NCBI RefSeq assembly: GCF_029168945.1
Contig: NC_083609.1
Span: 186,001-250,000, forward strand
Direction: 5' to 3'
Origin: Cannabis sativa
Lineage: Eukaryota > Streptophyta > Magnoliopsida > Rosales > Cannabaceae
DNA length: 64,000 nt
In this document: positions 36,861-54,009 of the stretch, in pieces
How the letters are laid out: each line of letters begins with the position of its first letter
Numbering within the stretch: the first letter of the stretch is position 1
Program-made: the position numbers and the translations under genes
Notes under the pieces: model-generated
Told to the model about the DNA's origin: nothing
Seen by the model: the letters and a program-made list of their open reading frames with translations, nothing else
Databases searched by the model: none

Positions 36861-37676
36861 ACTTTATCCTATTACCAAACGATGCCTAAAAGTTGTATAA
36901 CATAGTCATGTTGAATCGAATTTAAATTCACCAAAATCCATTTATTTCATATCAAAACATAAACATTAAAGACATGCAACACACAAAGACGTTGAACTAT
37001 GAATTAACATCATAAATTACAAGTTGGAATATAAGAAGAGAGCCTTCAAAATAATCATCATCCACCAAAGAAAGGAGACAGTAATGATAATTTGATATGA
37101 TAAAAGCAAATAACATAGTCACTGATGCATATTCCACTCTCACTAAACAAATCCCAACTCAGAATTCTCTAATCCAATCATAATTGAATTGAAGCAAAGT
37201 AACCATCTTTTTTGTTTCTTAATCTGAAATATTAAAAAACTCAAAAATAAAGGTGGTGGTACTCATTGTCATCATTAGTACAGCTACCAGTTGTGTCTCA
37301 GAAGATTATAAACAATTCCCTTTTAGTCAGAGATAATTCCATCTCTTACTTTGGATTACTTACTATTAATATATATATATAGAAGAAGAAGAAGAAGAAA
37401 AAGTAGTGTTGTTACTTAAAATAGAACAAGACTTTTTTGTCTCAAGGAGAGAGAAACTTCATTCAATGTTTTTTTAATAAGAGAATTAAAAAAAAAATCT
37501 GTGAATGGAACCCAACAATGGATACACATATACAGACTTTACTGACCAACAACCACCATTTCTTGTTTTGTTGCAGATGAAAAACAACATCTTTGCTTTG
37601 GTTGCTCTGGTTCTGTTCAGCTCTAACTGGAATCTTCAAACTTTGACACAATTTCTTTACTTGTTTTTGTTTTTAT
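36861..37676. other. Intergenic, 3' flank of CK1-like gene
   Basis: Should contain the 3' UTR of the casein kinase gene; it also has a GAA run near 37381-37400. Nothing else recognised. Confidence 0.4.
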
Positions 37677-41881
<4,205 letters not shown>

Positions 41882-44800
41882 GATCTAAATCCCCAAATGA
41901 AAATATATATGTATATACAAAAAGAAACTCAAAATCCCACTTCACCTTTCTTGAGTTTCAATTTCAACACAATCCCAATTCAGAACAACCAAAACTATGA
42001 TCCAAAACTAGCTTCCCTTCAACCAAAAAGATCATTCCCCATCTGGATATTATTTCTAATCTTTAAGCTAATATTTAAGTTAGCAATACAATCTCAGATC
42101 CATCAAATTTTCACCACAAACCCAATGATTCAAAACCTATATCCTCTGAATCAAAGCTAAAAATAAAAATGCTTAAAGGTATGTAATTCCTAAGAATAAA
42201 AATATGGCACGCTATATTGATAATCTAAACACAACCCATTAACAATCGAACCCTAAAAAAGGTTTCTGACTATCAAAAAAGGCAAGAGAAAGAAAAAAGG
42301 ATTATTTTTTCTGAAAGGAAAATTATTCAGAGAAAAAATTTCTGTTTGGGCAAAGAATAGACACAGTACAAAACAGGATTTTCAAATCCAACAATGAAAA
42401 TCTATCGCCTGCGATTATGAAGGCTAAGAAATTATAAACATGAAAAACGCTTTAAAGGTTCGATCTTTGGATCTGGGTTAAGAACAGGGATTGATTTTTC
42501 TCGGATGAAACTAAATAAAGGTTGAATTTTTCTCGGAAAAAATTTCTGGGTATGAGAGAGAAGAGAAGAAAAATTGAGAGAGAGGGGAAGAGGTTACTCC
42601 GGGAAAGGAGAGGAAATTGGATTATGAGAAAGTGGACGATTGTGAAGGAAAAAGCTAAGCTTGATGATATTATTGGGTTTTTATTTATTTATTTATTAAT
42701 TATTATTATATATTTTTAGGAGAAATTATTTTTTTTTTAAAAAATAATAATAATAAAAAAAGAGAATATAAATTAACGACTGAGAAGTGTCCAACTATAC
42801 TTGAACTGCTTTAGAAATGGAAGAGATACTGCACGTGTTAGAACTGGCACGTGTGAACAGAGTTTGTATTTTCTTTTTTTGGGAGAGAGATAATAAATAA
42901 AGCTGTAATAAATGGAAAAAAGAAAAATTAAAAAAGTTTTCTTTGTAACCAAGAAAAACTCAAAAAAGAAAAAAGAGAAAAACATTTATCAAATTAGAAT
43001 TTTAAAGAGTGTTATAGTCAATTTTTTAGTTAATTTTTGTGCTTGAAAATATATGTTTAAATATTTTTTTAAAGAAATATTCATTGTAGTTACAATATTT
43101 TTTTTTTAAAATTTTTCAAAAATTTTAAATAATTTACCGTGACAAAAATAAGTTTGAAATTAGTTAAATACATATAGTGAACTGGAATATCAAGAATTCG
43201 ATTTTCGTTATTGTAAATTATTTGAAATTTTTTAAAAATTTACATGAATGATGTTGTAACTATAAAAATTATTAAAAAAAATATTCTGACATGTAATTTC
43301 GAGCATAAACATTAACCATAAATTGTATTAAGAGGTTGTAATTATTACACTTATAGAATTTTTTTATTCTTTCTTTTATATATATGTGAATTTTACTAAT
43401 GGGCTCTCTCTTTCACACTTAAAAAAAAAGGACAAAAAGGAATTATCATTATTGTATGCATAGATAGGAATGTGTTTGCCTCAAATAAATACTTTAGAAA
43501 AGAAAATCTCATATAGATATGAAAATTGGAGTAACCATAAGAACAAAGAAAAATGATGTACTAACCCACCCCACCTCCAATAATATGCTCATAAATTATT
43601 CAATTGAAAAATATATTTATAAAAATATTTAGGCTAGCACAAATGGTAGAGCAAGTTTAATGTAATTCAAAATCAAATCTAATTTGGTTAAAAGAGGGTC
43701 ATATTTTTTTTATTATTATTATTAGTTTTTCAATCCAATGGGGTATAAGTATATGACAAAAAAGTTTTTAAGTGATAGTATCACTACAAATGTGCCCTAC
43801 AAAGACAAAAGAATCCTTAAATGTTAATTGGATATAATAAATAAAGAAAAATGTTAAATATCATTTTAAAAGAAAATAAGAAAGTGATAACTCTCTATTA
43901 TACTTTCTTTGATTTTTGATTAGTACCTTTGGATTAGACAAATGGCATGCCTTTTTTTTAATCTCACTTTAAATAAAGGGTTAGAATAATAATAATAATA
44001 ATAAGTCTTGTGAGTGAGTGGGGTATGAAAATGTCCCATGGTATTTGAGGTGTTGCTTTCATAAGCTTACAAAGAGATAAATAGTTGGTAAATGATTTGA
44101 CCTAAATAATATTTATTGGGGTATGTGGACCAATAATAGATGTGTGTCCCTTATTTGTTTTTAACCTTATGTTAGGCCAATACATACATACATACATACA
44201 TATTATTCAATAATAATTAACAATTGAGGATTTTAAACTAAAATAAAAAATACCTAGATCAAAATATACTTGTATATATTTGGTGCTTAGGTTTGATGCT
44301 TATTTCAAGCACCTACTAGATAGGCCAATATGACATTTTTTTTAGATGTATTATAGTTTGTAACAAGGCCAATTTGATAGGCTTTTACCTAAAGCATAAG
44401 TGGGATTTGTTCACCAAAAATGAGAAGAGAAAATAAGTAAGTCAAGCTATAACTCCACTCTCACTATTCTATGAGCAAACAAAAGAGAAAGTTATTAAGA
44501 GAGTATCATTGATATTTTTTCTCCTTTTAGGAAAAGTATCATTGATTTGATGTGTCACTATTAGTTAGTCTACACTCAAAAATCAAAAGATATTTCTCCA
44601 TTCATATAATTTAAATCAAATTATTAATATATACATGTTGAGTTCAAATATTTCAATACATATAAAAATTATGTCAATACCTCGAGTTAATATGTGGTCC
44701 TCATCATCTATTCTACTAATAAAATTTAGTACACAATCTAGATGAATGATTAGGGTTTGTTATTGTAAATTTATGTACTGTGTTCATCTAATCAATTTAT

Positions 44801-45863
44801 ATAAATTTTATATTTTGGATTAGTTTAATTCACTGGATTTGATCAATTTTTTTCTTAATATAAAGCTATTTAATAATTCATTAGAACACATTTTTTACAC
44901 AAACCAAAATACATAAATCACTTAAATATTTATGATTAGTATGTACATATATATTTACCTTTTAAACTTTTATATCTAAAGCTAAAAAAAACCAATAACA
45001 TAGCCACAATCCACATAAATCCTAAATTAGCATTTTCAATTGGATCTTATTTCAACATTTTTATTAATGTCAAAGTACTATTAAAGAAAATAAGAAGCAA
45101 AATTAGGTTGAAAGTCTTTTTTTTGTGGTTGTATTTTTTTTATTTAAATTTGTTTTTAAGTTTTAAGTTAGTTAGCATCAATATTATAAGTAATACTTCT
45201 TTTTCATATGTTTGATTCTCTATTTTAATTAATATTATTTTTATATATATATATATATACATAAAAGAATTATGAAAGTTGGGTAGTACTAGCTAGTAGC
45301 TCTATTGTCATTTTTTATTTATCATTGTTCACATTTTTTTTAAAAAAAATTATATTTATGAAGAACTGGGAATTAAAGCTGTTTAATCAATAATCATTTA
45401 ATTACAAAATTAGCAATTTTGTTTTTAAATAAAATATAGTATGTCAATTTTAAAACTAAATAATAAAATTAGTCCTTCCTTATGGGATTTTTTTTTTCCA
45501 TTTTTGTTTATAGAAACTCATCTATTTTTCTAAATATTTATTTTCCCAACAAAAAATATGACCAAGTTTTATCAAATAATAGCAAGAAAAGTCGGTGAGA
45601 AATAATAATATCTTTTAACTATTTTGAAAATCATTACAAATTTATATAATTAATGAACTAAAATAATTATACAAAATGAGAAAAATAAGGAACTTTTTTT
45701 CAATCATAATTAATGATGATGACCCATTAAGGTTTGTTGTTCATGGGACATTATGACATGCTCCAAAATCAATCCATGTTTCATGCAAATAAGAAATTTT
45801 GAAAAGTAAATAAAAAATAAAAATGGAAACTTTCAATTTTGTAATTGTAACACAAGATTACAT
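41882..45863. other. CK1-like promoter/5' UTR and AT-rich spacer
   Basis: 41882-42700 probably includes the kinase leader and promoter; its purine-rich stretch at 42520-42660 reads CT-rich on the coding strand. 42700-45863 is AT-rich without genes. A short tRNA-like head (GCTAGCACAAATGGTAGAGC near 43633-43652) might be a SINE fragment, but the support is weak. (ATAC)n occurs near 44180-44200. Confidence 0.45.
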
Positions 45864-46332
45864 AAATAGGTTTAAGATGCGGTACTTGCATCTCCATCGT
45901 TCTGATCCTCCAACAAACTATCATGGTAAATATCTCTCTCTCTGTTTTTCTTTTTTCTTTTTCGTAGACTGAATTCATTCCATTTATATAGCCGTATTTC
46001 AATATTATGTGAATTGTGATAGTATTTTAGTTGGTGTATATACTGTTTGATATAATGTCTGTGTGATTCGTGAAAGAATTGGTTATATTAAGGGCCAGTG
46101 ATCACGATTCTGAAGCAACTTTTCTGTAGTTTAATACCTCTTAATCATATTCATTGTTCAAGTTACCTTAGTTTTATATTTTAATTTTCTTTGTCTATAG
46201 TTTGTTGCTGTAAATGAGTTCAATGTTTTTCTTTCTTTTTTTGTTTCACAACTCTTTTTTATTCTTTCTTTTTTCAATGTTTTTTTTTTTTTTTGTTATA
46301 GGTTTGTTTTATATTGATTTTGTTCTATTTTG

Positions 46333-47035
46333 CGCCATTATTTATGGCTTTGGCGCCTTACAAGGCTTTAGCACCTATTATATGGTTGGACCCCTAATTA
46401 TTTAGGGTAGTTTGTTTAAATTTTCACGTTTTTCGGTATTTAATGTATAAGAAAATTTTGACACAATAATATTTTAAAGTTAATAAGTTATGCACTATAC
46501 AAATTTATTAGTCGGAATAAAAGGATTATTTTGGTTAAGGTATGATTTAAAGAATATTTTAAACTGAAATAAGGTTTAAGAGGGTTTACTTTAAATGCTA
46601 ATTCCTATTAGCTATGTTTTGGTTTATATTTTTTTAGGAATTTTCAGCATAAAAGGAAAGTGTTTGGAATTTTAGTATTCAGATTCTAATATTATAATTA
46701 ATTAAGTAAATTAAAGAATAAGAATCTTGAGAATCTTGTAATAAAGGGAGGTGGAAACACTAATGGTCTAATGAGAATATATTGGTTCAGATATATTTGG
46801 GAAGTCAAATTATTATGAAAATTTTGTTTGTTCTTAATATTATGGGAATATACCAAAATTATTATATTATTTGTATTTTTAAAGAATTTCTGGATAAGTG
46901 GTATTAGTTTTTTATGGAAGAACTGGAAGTACACATTTGATGGATGAGTTGCGCCATGGTTTATGGCTTTGGTGCCTTTTAAGGTTTTCGCGCATGATTT
47001 ATGGCTGGCCCCTTATTATTTAGGGTAATTGGTTA
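46333..47035 (+). repeat. Internal ~85-bp direct repeat in the retroposon
   Basis: GCGCCAT.(A/G)TTTATGGCTTTGG(C/T)GCCTT ... CCCC(T)TA(A)TTATTTAGGGTA occurs at about 46333-46415 and again at about 46951-47035, diverged. Confidence 0.7.
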
Positions 47036-47999
47036 AAATTACAAGATATCATGAATTGTAAAAATATTATAAAATGTAATAGCTAACAATTATGGTATAT
47101 AATTATGAGATTATTGCCTTATTAGTTTATTATAGATAACATAATATTAATTTTAGGTATATAAATTATAAATATGAGATTATTATAGATAACATAATAT
47201 TAATTTTGGTATATAAATTTTAAATGTGGGTTTTTGTAATAAATTGGAGGTAGGGACATTAATTGTGAATTAAGAATAATTTGTTTTATTTTATTTTTTA
47301 TTTTTGGGAAGATATTGAAATAAATGAGAAGTAAATGCTAATGAAGTATTGAGATTTATTAGTTGTATAGGAAGATACTAATATGAATAGTTTTTATAAT
47401 AATTTGACTGGTATAATAATTAGGAGTTTAACTATTTAAATAATAAATAAGGAAGTATTATGTCATAATACCGAATTGGATTAATTAATATTAATTTAAT
47501 ATTATTAATTAAATGTATGATGAAGTGGTATTAGGAAAATGGTACTTTTGAATGTGAAAAGTGTAATCTTAAGTTTTAAGGATATTAATACAATTTTAGT
47601 TTAATTTAAGTTGGATAAAGATTATAGATACCATGTTTTACGCTATAAATAAAATAATAAATAATTTGACTTATTAAGGATTTTGACATGTTTTAGTCTA
47701 TAAATAAGTAATATTTTTAAGAGATAAAATGAAATAATTAGTATATAATATTTTGAATATTTAAGGAATAATGGGTATTAAAAGGAAAATTTATTTATGT
47801 TTGATTTTAAAAGGGTAAAACTAAAAGTAAGGAATAGGGATCCTTTGAAGGTTATGAAGTAGAATGCTATAATTTAGTTGTTACTAGCCAAAGGGTAATC
47901 CCTTTGGCTAGTTCTAGTATTTTATAGGGAGATCTAGTTGCCTAGTCTTGGTGGTTGGTTGATTCTCTTCAGTTTGAATAGTTTTTTAATTAAAGATTT

Positions 48000-48240
48000 A
48001 TGCTATTTTTATGTTTTTTTTTCAGGTGGAACTTCAGTATTTTATTAAGTTAGGAGCGTTGTTTGAAGATGTTATAGCTTTATTGTCTAAATTCCCGGGA
48101 GCAGTTTTGTCCCATGGGGCTTGCTCTAAGATTTTAGCGGCTCATGGTTGGCAAAACATGCTCTGCGGTTAGACGATGAGCTATCCTGGTTCGAAGAGAT
48201 TCCAGCGCCGGTGGCGGACGTGGGCGTCGTAAATTCATGA
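48000..48240 (+). pseudogene. LINE RNase H-like 3' domain inside the retroposon
   Basis: The C-terminal part of an RVT_3 domain with one frameshift (the 'AHG(L)AK' site near 48150), ending in a TGA at about 48240 shortly before the poly(A). Confidence 0.65.
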
Positions 48241-48766
48241 GTGATTTTAATCACTTTGTCAAAAAAAAAAAAAAAAAAAAAAATAGGTTTAAGATGCAAA
48301 CACCAACACAATACTAATTAATTATGCCTTTTTTTTTTTCTTTCTTTCAATATTAGTTATTTTAAGTGGGAGTTGTTGTAACCAATGTTGATGACCAATT
48401 TGACAAACTACATCAAGTTTAACTAACAAAAACTAAACTTTTAAGCAATTTGATGATTAAATCTTACTAGTTTTATTTAACACCAAAATAAATATTGCAC
48501 AATGTGCTTAATTTGTATTATATTACATTCACATATATTGATTGTGACCACGACCACTATAGTAAAGCCCTAAATATCTTAAGCATATATGCTATATGAT
48601 TTAATAAAAAGTGTCAACCATGCTACTCAAGATAGATTTTAAATCAATCTCTCTCAAGGATTAATAATAGGGAAAAAAAAATTTAGATTTTCTCGTTTAT
48701 AAATTTATAGTTATTGAAGGTTATCTTTTTTTTTTTTTGGTCATGCCTGCCGACCTTTCTTAAGTT

Positions 48767-48999
48767 CAATGACGAATCCAGAAATTTTACTTTGTGGGGG
48801 CTTATTTACTATTAAAAAAATATTTATACTTACATTATAATCACTCTTAATAAATTTATTTAATTTTATGGGGGTGGGGGTTTACTATTTTAGTCTATAA
48901 TTATCAAATTAAAAAAAAAATATATTTAATTTTTTAAAATGCAATATTTTTGTTAGTAGGGCTATAGCCCCCACATGATTACTAGTGGGTCCGTCCCTG
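48767..48999. mobile_element. hAT-like MITE
   Basis: 233 bp with imperfect inverted ends: left CAATGACGAATCCA...TGTGGGGGCTTA; right, reverse complement, CAGGGACGGACCCA...TGTGGGGGCTAT. The 8-bp flanks CTTAAGTT and CTTGGGCT partly match. The CAGGG(A/G)CGGA terminus is common in plant hAT-type MITEs. Old copy. Confidence 0.5.
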
Positions 49000-49838
49000 C
49001 TTGGGCTTAGGTGCAGTTTGGTCGGGATTGTATTTTGCTACTGCAATTCGATTTTTGTTACTGTGATTAATCTTGTCTCTGTGATATAGTTTTGAGTGTT
49101 TTAGTCTTATTTGTATGACATGCTTTTGTTTTGTTGTTAGTTCTTTTTTGTTACTCATCATCAAATCATTGTTAATGGCTGAGAACAACAAGTTCTCTGC
49201 GACTAAAAGAGTTATTAGTAGTGCAGTTACGTACCTTATACAATAATTAATTGCTCAAGCTACGATGTTGAATAAACTTATTGCAACAATTTTTACTGTT
49301 ATATCTTCTGAGCAATGGATGAAAAGACATAGATGTTCATAAGATTAATTGTGATGTTGTAATTTTTTTCATCTGATTTTATTTTATTTTTTATCAAATG
49401 ATTGGAGAATTAGACGGCTGATTATTTAACTCGTTTTTCTAATTCTAATCTTGATCGTGCCTCTAACAAGGAGATGTCTCGATTAAATTGCATGCTATTA
49501 TTTCAGTTGATTGTCATTAATGAAATTCTATTATCTATTCAAAAAAAAAAAGATAATTAATAAATCAAAAGTGTTATTTGAAATATAAATTGATTAAATT
49601 AAAACAAGTTTGATAAACATTGATTCAGGATCTCGAATACAATTTAAGTACACAACACATGTAAGCTAACATAAACAACACGAAAACAAAGATTTTTCAT
49701 AAAAAATCTTCCAACTTCCAAGCAGTGTCGTGCGGGAGAAAATGGGGGTACTATGCTAGGGAACACTTTCAACAAATGTAGTTGCCACTAACTATGCTAC
49801 TACTTCAACACTTTATTTTGTATCATTATTTACTAAGT
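49000..49838. other. Intergenic; possible retroposon tail
   Basis: 49000-49550 ends TGAAATTCTATTATCTATTC plus eleven A, like a retroposon 3' end, but I find no matching target duplication or coding remnant. 49550-49838 shows nothing recognisable. Confidence 0.35.
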
Positions 49839-51032
49839 TTATTTAATAGAGACCTTACAAACAAAAGAGAGTTGAATTGTATGGAGAAAAAAAATCAAAC
49901 CAAACCAAACAAGAAAACTTGGAAATGGTATGATCTCATTTGGAAATGGTATGCTATGAAATGTCTCATTAGACATATCAAACCAAACAAGAAAAATCCT
50001 CCCATCAGCCAAATTATTCAGCCAATAGTAAGCACCTTTACAGTAAATGCCATTGTCTCTGGTAAACATACATGCATTAACTTCTATATCAGTAATAAAC
50101 TTCCAATAAATAGTTCCTAAAGTGTGCACCACAGCTATTGGATCTACCAAATCCTCACCTCGATCGAAAATCTTAACATACTTGTAAGTATTAGATTCGG
50201 GATCATACCCAAATCCACATCCTATACCTCATCGAATTCCTCATGAATCTCGGGTAGAGATAGAAACTTGAATTCTTTGAGTGCTGGGTTGAACAAAATA
50301 GCCGACGTTGCAGATTCCTCATCAAAAATGTGAATGATGCCATTACAATGAAAGACAACGCAACCTAATGGCAAGTCCTCTGCATCTTCCTCCATCACCG
50401 GCGGCGATATAGGTGGAAATTTCACTTCTTCAATGACACAAGAAAGGTAGTCATCATCATCATCATCTTGGCCACCCTCGCAAAAAGAAATCATTGAAAA
50501 TCTTTGAAAAGCGGTACAGCACACCTGGGGTTTCGCTGATTCTTCTAGATGAACCCAACCGATAAAGATGTTCACCATATTCATCTTGGCAATGCCAAGA
50601 AGGTGTTTGTTTACAAAATAACGTCTTTCAATCATATTGAACCAAGACTTACAAACAAACTTACAAATTGTAAGAGAGTCAGCATCCAAACTCAATAAAA
50701 TTCTCTCCACTAACTCCTCTGGTAGCTGCCAAAACTTGCTTGTTTTTCCAAAATTAATATCTAATATTCAGTAAAAAAAACAATAGTGAGTCACTAAAGC
50801 ATGAAATTACTACGATTCAACCTTAAAACTAGTATTTATTGACTGATTGGAGATTTATAGAAAGTGTATACTAACTAGTTTGAATCGAATCGAATGAGTT
50901 GTCATATTCCTTCTTCCTGGAAAATAAGATACATGAAAACTGTAAATTACAATTATAAATATAAACAATGTATGTTGTGATGTAGAGCGAGTAGACTCAC
51001 GTTTGAGGTGATTCAGCTTTGTCAGTAGCCAT
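49839..51032 (-). pseudogene. F-box protein, frameshifted
   Basis: Three minus-strand exons: 51032-51001 (MATDKAESPQ), 50916-50876 and 50760 onward. The third opens with an F-box: LPEELVERILLSLDADSLT and CKFVCKSWFNMI. It continues into an F-box-associated beta-propeller-like region and stops at 50222, giving 203 residues. Immediately downstream another frame (to 49839) continues the expected domain with GCGFGYDPESNTYKYVKIF and IYWKFITDIE, so a single-base frameshift near 50225 breaks the protein. The far end also seems truncated (PFPSFLVWFGL). Intact family members bridge SKP1-CUL1 ubiquitin ligases to substrates. A sequencing error is possible; otherwise this is a recent pseudogene or a short F-box protein. 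Confidence 0.65.
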
Positions 51033-51722
51033 GGCTTTGAGTTGGTCTTCGAGATCAGAAACTTGTGAGTTTGTTAACCCAATTTTTTTTTTTCTGATAA
51101 TTGAATAAATGCTATGAGTGTGATCGAAATTTATAATGAAAAAAAAAAAAAATTCAGAAGAAAATGCCTAAAACAACAAAGTTTTTATATGGAGAATGTA
51201 ATGTAATATCCCCATTTCCAAGAAAAAAAAAAAGAAGAAAAATGGAGGATAATGTAATGTAATGTAATGTAAGTTGTCTTTTTTAATTATGAAATTGATT
51301 GTTTCCAATCTAAATAATGGAATGAATAAAATAAGCTTAACATCAAATAAGATAAAAATGTTAAGTCAATACTAAAATTTTTACCACATATGTTTAATCA
51401 CACAAACATAGATAGCAAAAGCAAATGGCTAATTCTACATTATGATTATGAAAATAAGATCAATAAACAAGAAAGAAGGAGAAGCTAAAGAACATGCAAA
51501 GCTACCACTTTTCTCATTTATGAACTAAACTAAATTAAATTACTGTTTTGAAATCCAAAACTTCATCAACCCAATATTTACCAAATTAAAGTGTGCCATT
51601 TCCTACTTACAAGTATACTAAATTACCTCATCAAACTTCTCAAAGTCACTGTATTTGCTTTGCAATTTATCAACAAACACTCTATCAAATCATATGCCTT
51701 CCATTATGTGTTTCTTACTTCA
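51033..51722. other. Spacer between F-box and PPR genes
   Basis: AT-rich; includes the promoter side of the F-box gene and the 3' flank of the PPR gene, with a TAATG repeat near 51250-51271. No gene seen. Confidence 0.45.
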
Positions 51723-53873
51723 TCACCAGTAATCTCCACATGAACACTGCCCGCCATTAAAATGGTGAAAACGGCTATTGTCTCTCACAATGATCTCCCT
51801 CCCTAAAATTTTCGACATAAATTTGATTGCTGTGTGACAGTCCACACAAACCCGAATGTTCTTTGTGATTCGAATAGTTGTACCAGCAGGCGAGTTGATG
51901 ACCCCAAAGGCAATAGCGAGTCTTTCGCTATGGCTAAACAACAATGTTTTCTTTTGTTCCTCATCAACATCATGGAGAACCTCATTTGTCTCAGCAACAT
52001 ACCCTTCTCTTTCCATCTTCTCCAAAAGAACTTTCAAAGCCTCATTAATTCTGTCATAGTAAGGGTGTGATTTGTCTCCTGCACTAAAAGCATGAACCTT
52101 GTTTTTAATCTCAATCCAGCTACAAGCTGGCTTCTTTCTCATTCCCTTGTTCCTCATACAGATTCTCAGCTTTGCCACTTCTTTCCATCTCCCAGAAATA
52201 GCGTAAACATTTGACAAAAGCACGTAAGCAGCCATGTTGTCAGGATCAACACCAAATATTTTCTCAGCAACTTTCACAGCCAATTCGGTTTTTTTATGAA
52301 TTCTGCAACCAGCCAGCAATGTAAGCCATACACTTCCAGTTGGTTCTATATGCATATTCAAAATAAGCTCATAAGCTTCCTCTAACCTTCCAGCTCGACC
52401 AAGAAGGTCTGCAACTGCAGCATAGTGCTCCAAACCAGGAGCAATCCCATAATTTTCAGTCATAGAATTAAAATACTCCCACGCTCTATCGATCAATCCA
52501 GCATGACTACAAGCAGTTAATATAGCTATAAATGAGACATAACCAGGTTTTATTCCCTCTTTTTCCATTTGTTCAAATAGGGAAATGGCATCATTTCCAT
52601 AGCCATTCAAAGCATATCCCATAATGATGGCAGTCCATGACACTATGTCATGTGACTCTATTCTATCGAAAATCCACCTAGCCATCCTAATGTTCCCACA
52701 TTTACCATACATGTCTACAAGTGAGCTAGCAATATACACATTTTCATCGAATCTACCCCTAATAATGTATCCGTGGAGTTGCTTACCTAAATGAAGAGTT
52801 GTTAAGTGAGCACAAGCAGGCATGATACTCGAAAAGGTTACCGGCATTGGCTGAATTTTAGCACTTAACATCAGCCTAAAGAATCTCAGACCTTCATCAA
52901 ATGCTCCATTCTGTACACAACCTGCAATGATCGAATTCCATGAAATGGCATCACGACGAGGTAAAAGATCGAAAACACGAAGTGAATCTTCCATTCTAGT
53001 ACACTTTGCATACATGTCAATTAAGCTGCTTCCAATGAATACATCTGAATCAAACCCACTCCTTATGGCATAACCATGAATCTCTTTACCTTTAATAACA
53101 TCCACATATTCAGCAAATATAGGAACAACACTAGACAAAGTGAAAGAATCAGGCTTTAGATTAGCATTCCCCATTTCCCTAAGCATTATCAAAGCCTCTT
53201 CATACATACCATTCTGTACATTCCCCGCAATCACTGTATTCCACGAAACAACATCCCTTTTCGGCATCAATTCAAACACTTTTCTCACACTATCATCAAA
53301 AGATCCTATTTTTCTTTCACTTTCAGAAGAACCAAAGCTTAGATCTTTAGTACAACAAACTCCCTTTCGTTGAGGAATTTCATCAAACACATTAAGAGCA
53401 ACAAAGCCCTGAAATTTAAAATACATATTCATGAGAGCATTACACGTATACAACTCCGAACCCATACCACAACGAATAATAGACCCATGAACCGATTGAC
53501 CCAATCTCAAATCCATGATTACAGCACATGATTTTAGGACAGAAGGGAAGATATTATGATCTGGGTATATCCCAAAGCCACGCATTTGAATAAAAGAATA
53601 GAGAGCTTGATGAAAAAGAGTATGGGAAGTGTAGGCTCTGATGATGGATTTCCATGCTACTAAGGAAGGAGGAGAGTGAAGTGTGTGAAAGAGAAGAATG
53701 GTGTAATGTAAGAGATTGTTGAAGTTTGAGTAGATTGAAATTAGTGTTGATGTGTGAGAAGAAGATGAGGTATTACCAGTTATGATAATTTGAGCATGAA
53801 GTTGTAAAGCTTGAAACTTTGTTTTGACATTACCTGGATTCGAAAGAATCCTTGTCAGCATAGTTCGGTTCAT
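51723..53873 (-). CDS. Pentatricopeptide repeat protein, E/DYW class
   Basis: Intronless minus-strand frame. I start at the ATG at 53873 (MNRTMLTRILSNPGN), giving 716 residues; the frame is open to 53981 but lacks another ATG. It has a PLS-type PPR array with motifs such as RDVVSWNTVIAGNVQNG, SSLIDMYAKC, HDIVSWTAIIMGYALNG and ILTACSHAGLIDRAW. E/E+ domains follow (CSWIEIKNKVHAFSAGDKSH), then a complete DYW deaminase-like domain with HSERLAIAFG, CVDCHTAIKF and terminal CSCGDYW. The class acts in chloroplasts or mitochondria in C-to-U RNA editing. It closely resembles Arabidopsis At3g23330 in order and length (from memory). The organelle is not obvious from the N-terminus. Confidence 0.95.
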   Translation of the reverse strand: MNRTMLTRILSNPGNVKTKFQALQLHAQIIITGNTSSSSHTSTLISIYSNFNNLLHYTILLFHTLHSPPSLVAWKSIIRAYTSHTLFHQALYSFIQMRGFGIYPDHNIFPSVLKSCAVIMDLRLGQSVHGSIIRCGMGSELYTCNALMNMYFKFQGFVALNVFDEIPQRKGVCCTKDLSFGSSESERKIGSFDDSVRKVFELMPKRDVVSWNTVIAGNVQNGMYEEALIMLREMGNANLKPDSFTLSSVVPIFAEYVDVIKGKEIHGYAIRSGFDSDVFIGSSLIDMYAKCTRMEDSLRVFDLLPRRDAISWNSIIAGCVQNGAFDEGLRFFRLMLSAKIQPMPVTFSSIMPACAHLTTLHLGKQLHGYIIRGRFDENVYIASSLVDMYGKCGNIRMARWIFDRIESHDIVSWTAIIMGYALNGYGNDAISLFEQMEKEGIKPGYVSFIAILTACSHAGLIDRAWEYFNSMTENYGIAPGLEHYAAVADLLGRAGRLEEAYELILNMHIEPTGSVWLTLLAGCRIHKKTELAVKVAEKIFGVDPDNMAAYVLLSNVYAISGRWKEVAKLRICMRNKGMRKKPACSWIEIKNKVHAFSAGDKSHPYYDRINEALKVLLEKMEREGYVAETNEVLHDVDEEQKKTLLFSHSERLAIAFGVINSPAGTTIRITKNIRVCVDCHTAIKFMSKILGREIIVRDNSRFHHFNGGQCSCGDYW

Positions 53874-54009
53874 CGGATCATCTACTGGTCTGCGATGATC
53901 ACTGATCAACCACCAGTAACTACAATCACTGATCAAATTGGAATATTTTGACACGTAATAAATTATGTCTATTGGATTCAAAAACTTTGTCTAATTGTAC
54001 TTCATTTTA

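Larger units (their letters stand above)
45881..48280 (+). mobile_element. 2.4 kb poly(A) retroposon with LINE-type RNase H tail
   Basis: Bounded by a perfect 17-bp direct repeat AAATAGGTTTAAGATGC (45864-45880 and 48281-48297) and ending in about 20 A residues (48261-48280), the signature of LINE-type target-primed insertion. The last 250 bp encode the end of an RVT_3 RNase H domain: ALFEDVIALLSKFPGAVLSH, then after a one-base frameshift KHALRLDDELSWFEEIPAPV. The preceding ~2 kb is AT-rich, has no long ORF, and contains two diverged copies of an ~85-bp block (46333 and 46951). It is therefore non-autonomous. Confidence 0.8.

Noticed and set aside
51834..52070. Two overlapping plus-strand frames
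   Set aside because: Antisense shadows of the PPR DYW domain.
53874..53981. Upstream extension of the PPR frame
   Set aside because: The frame is open but has no ATG upstream of 53873; the first residue would be TTG, and the shorter protein matches the family length.
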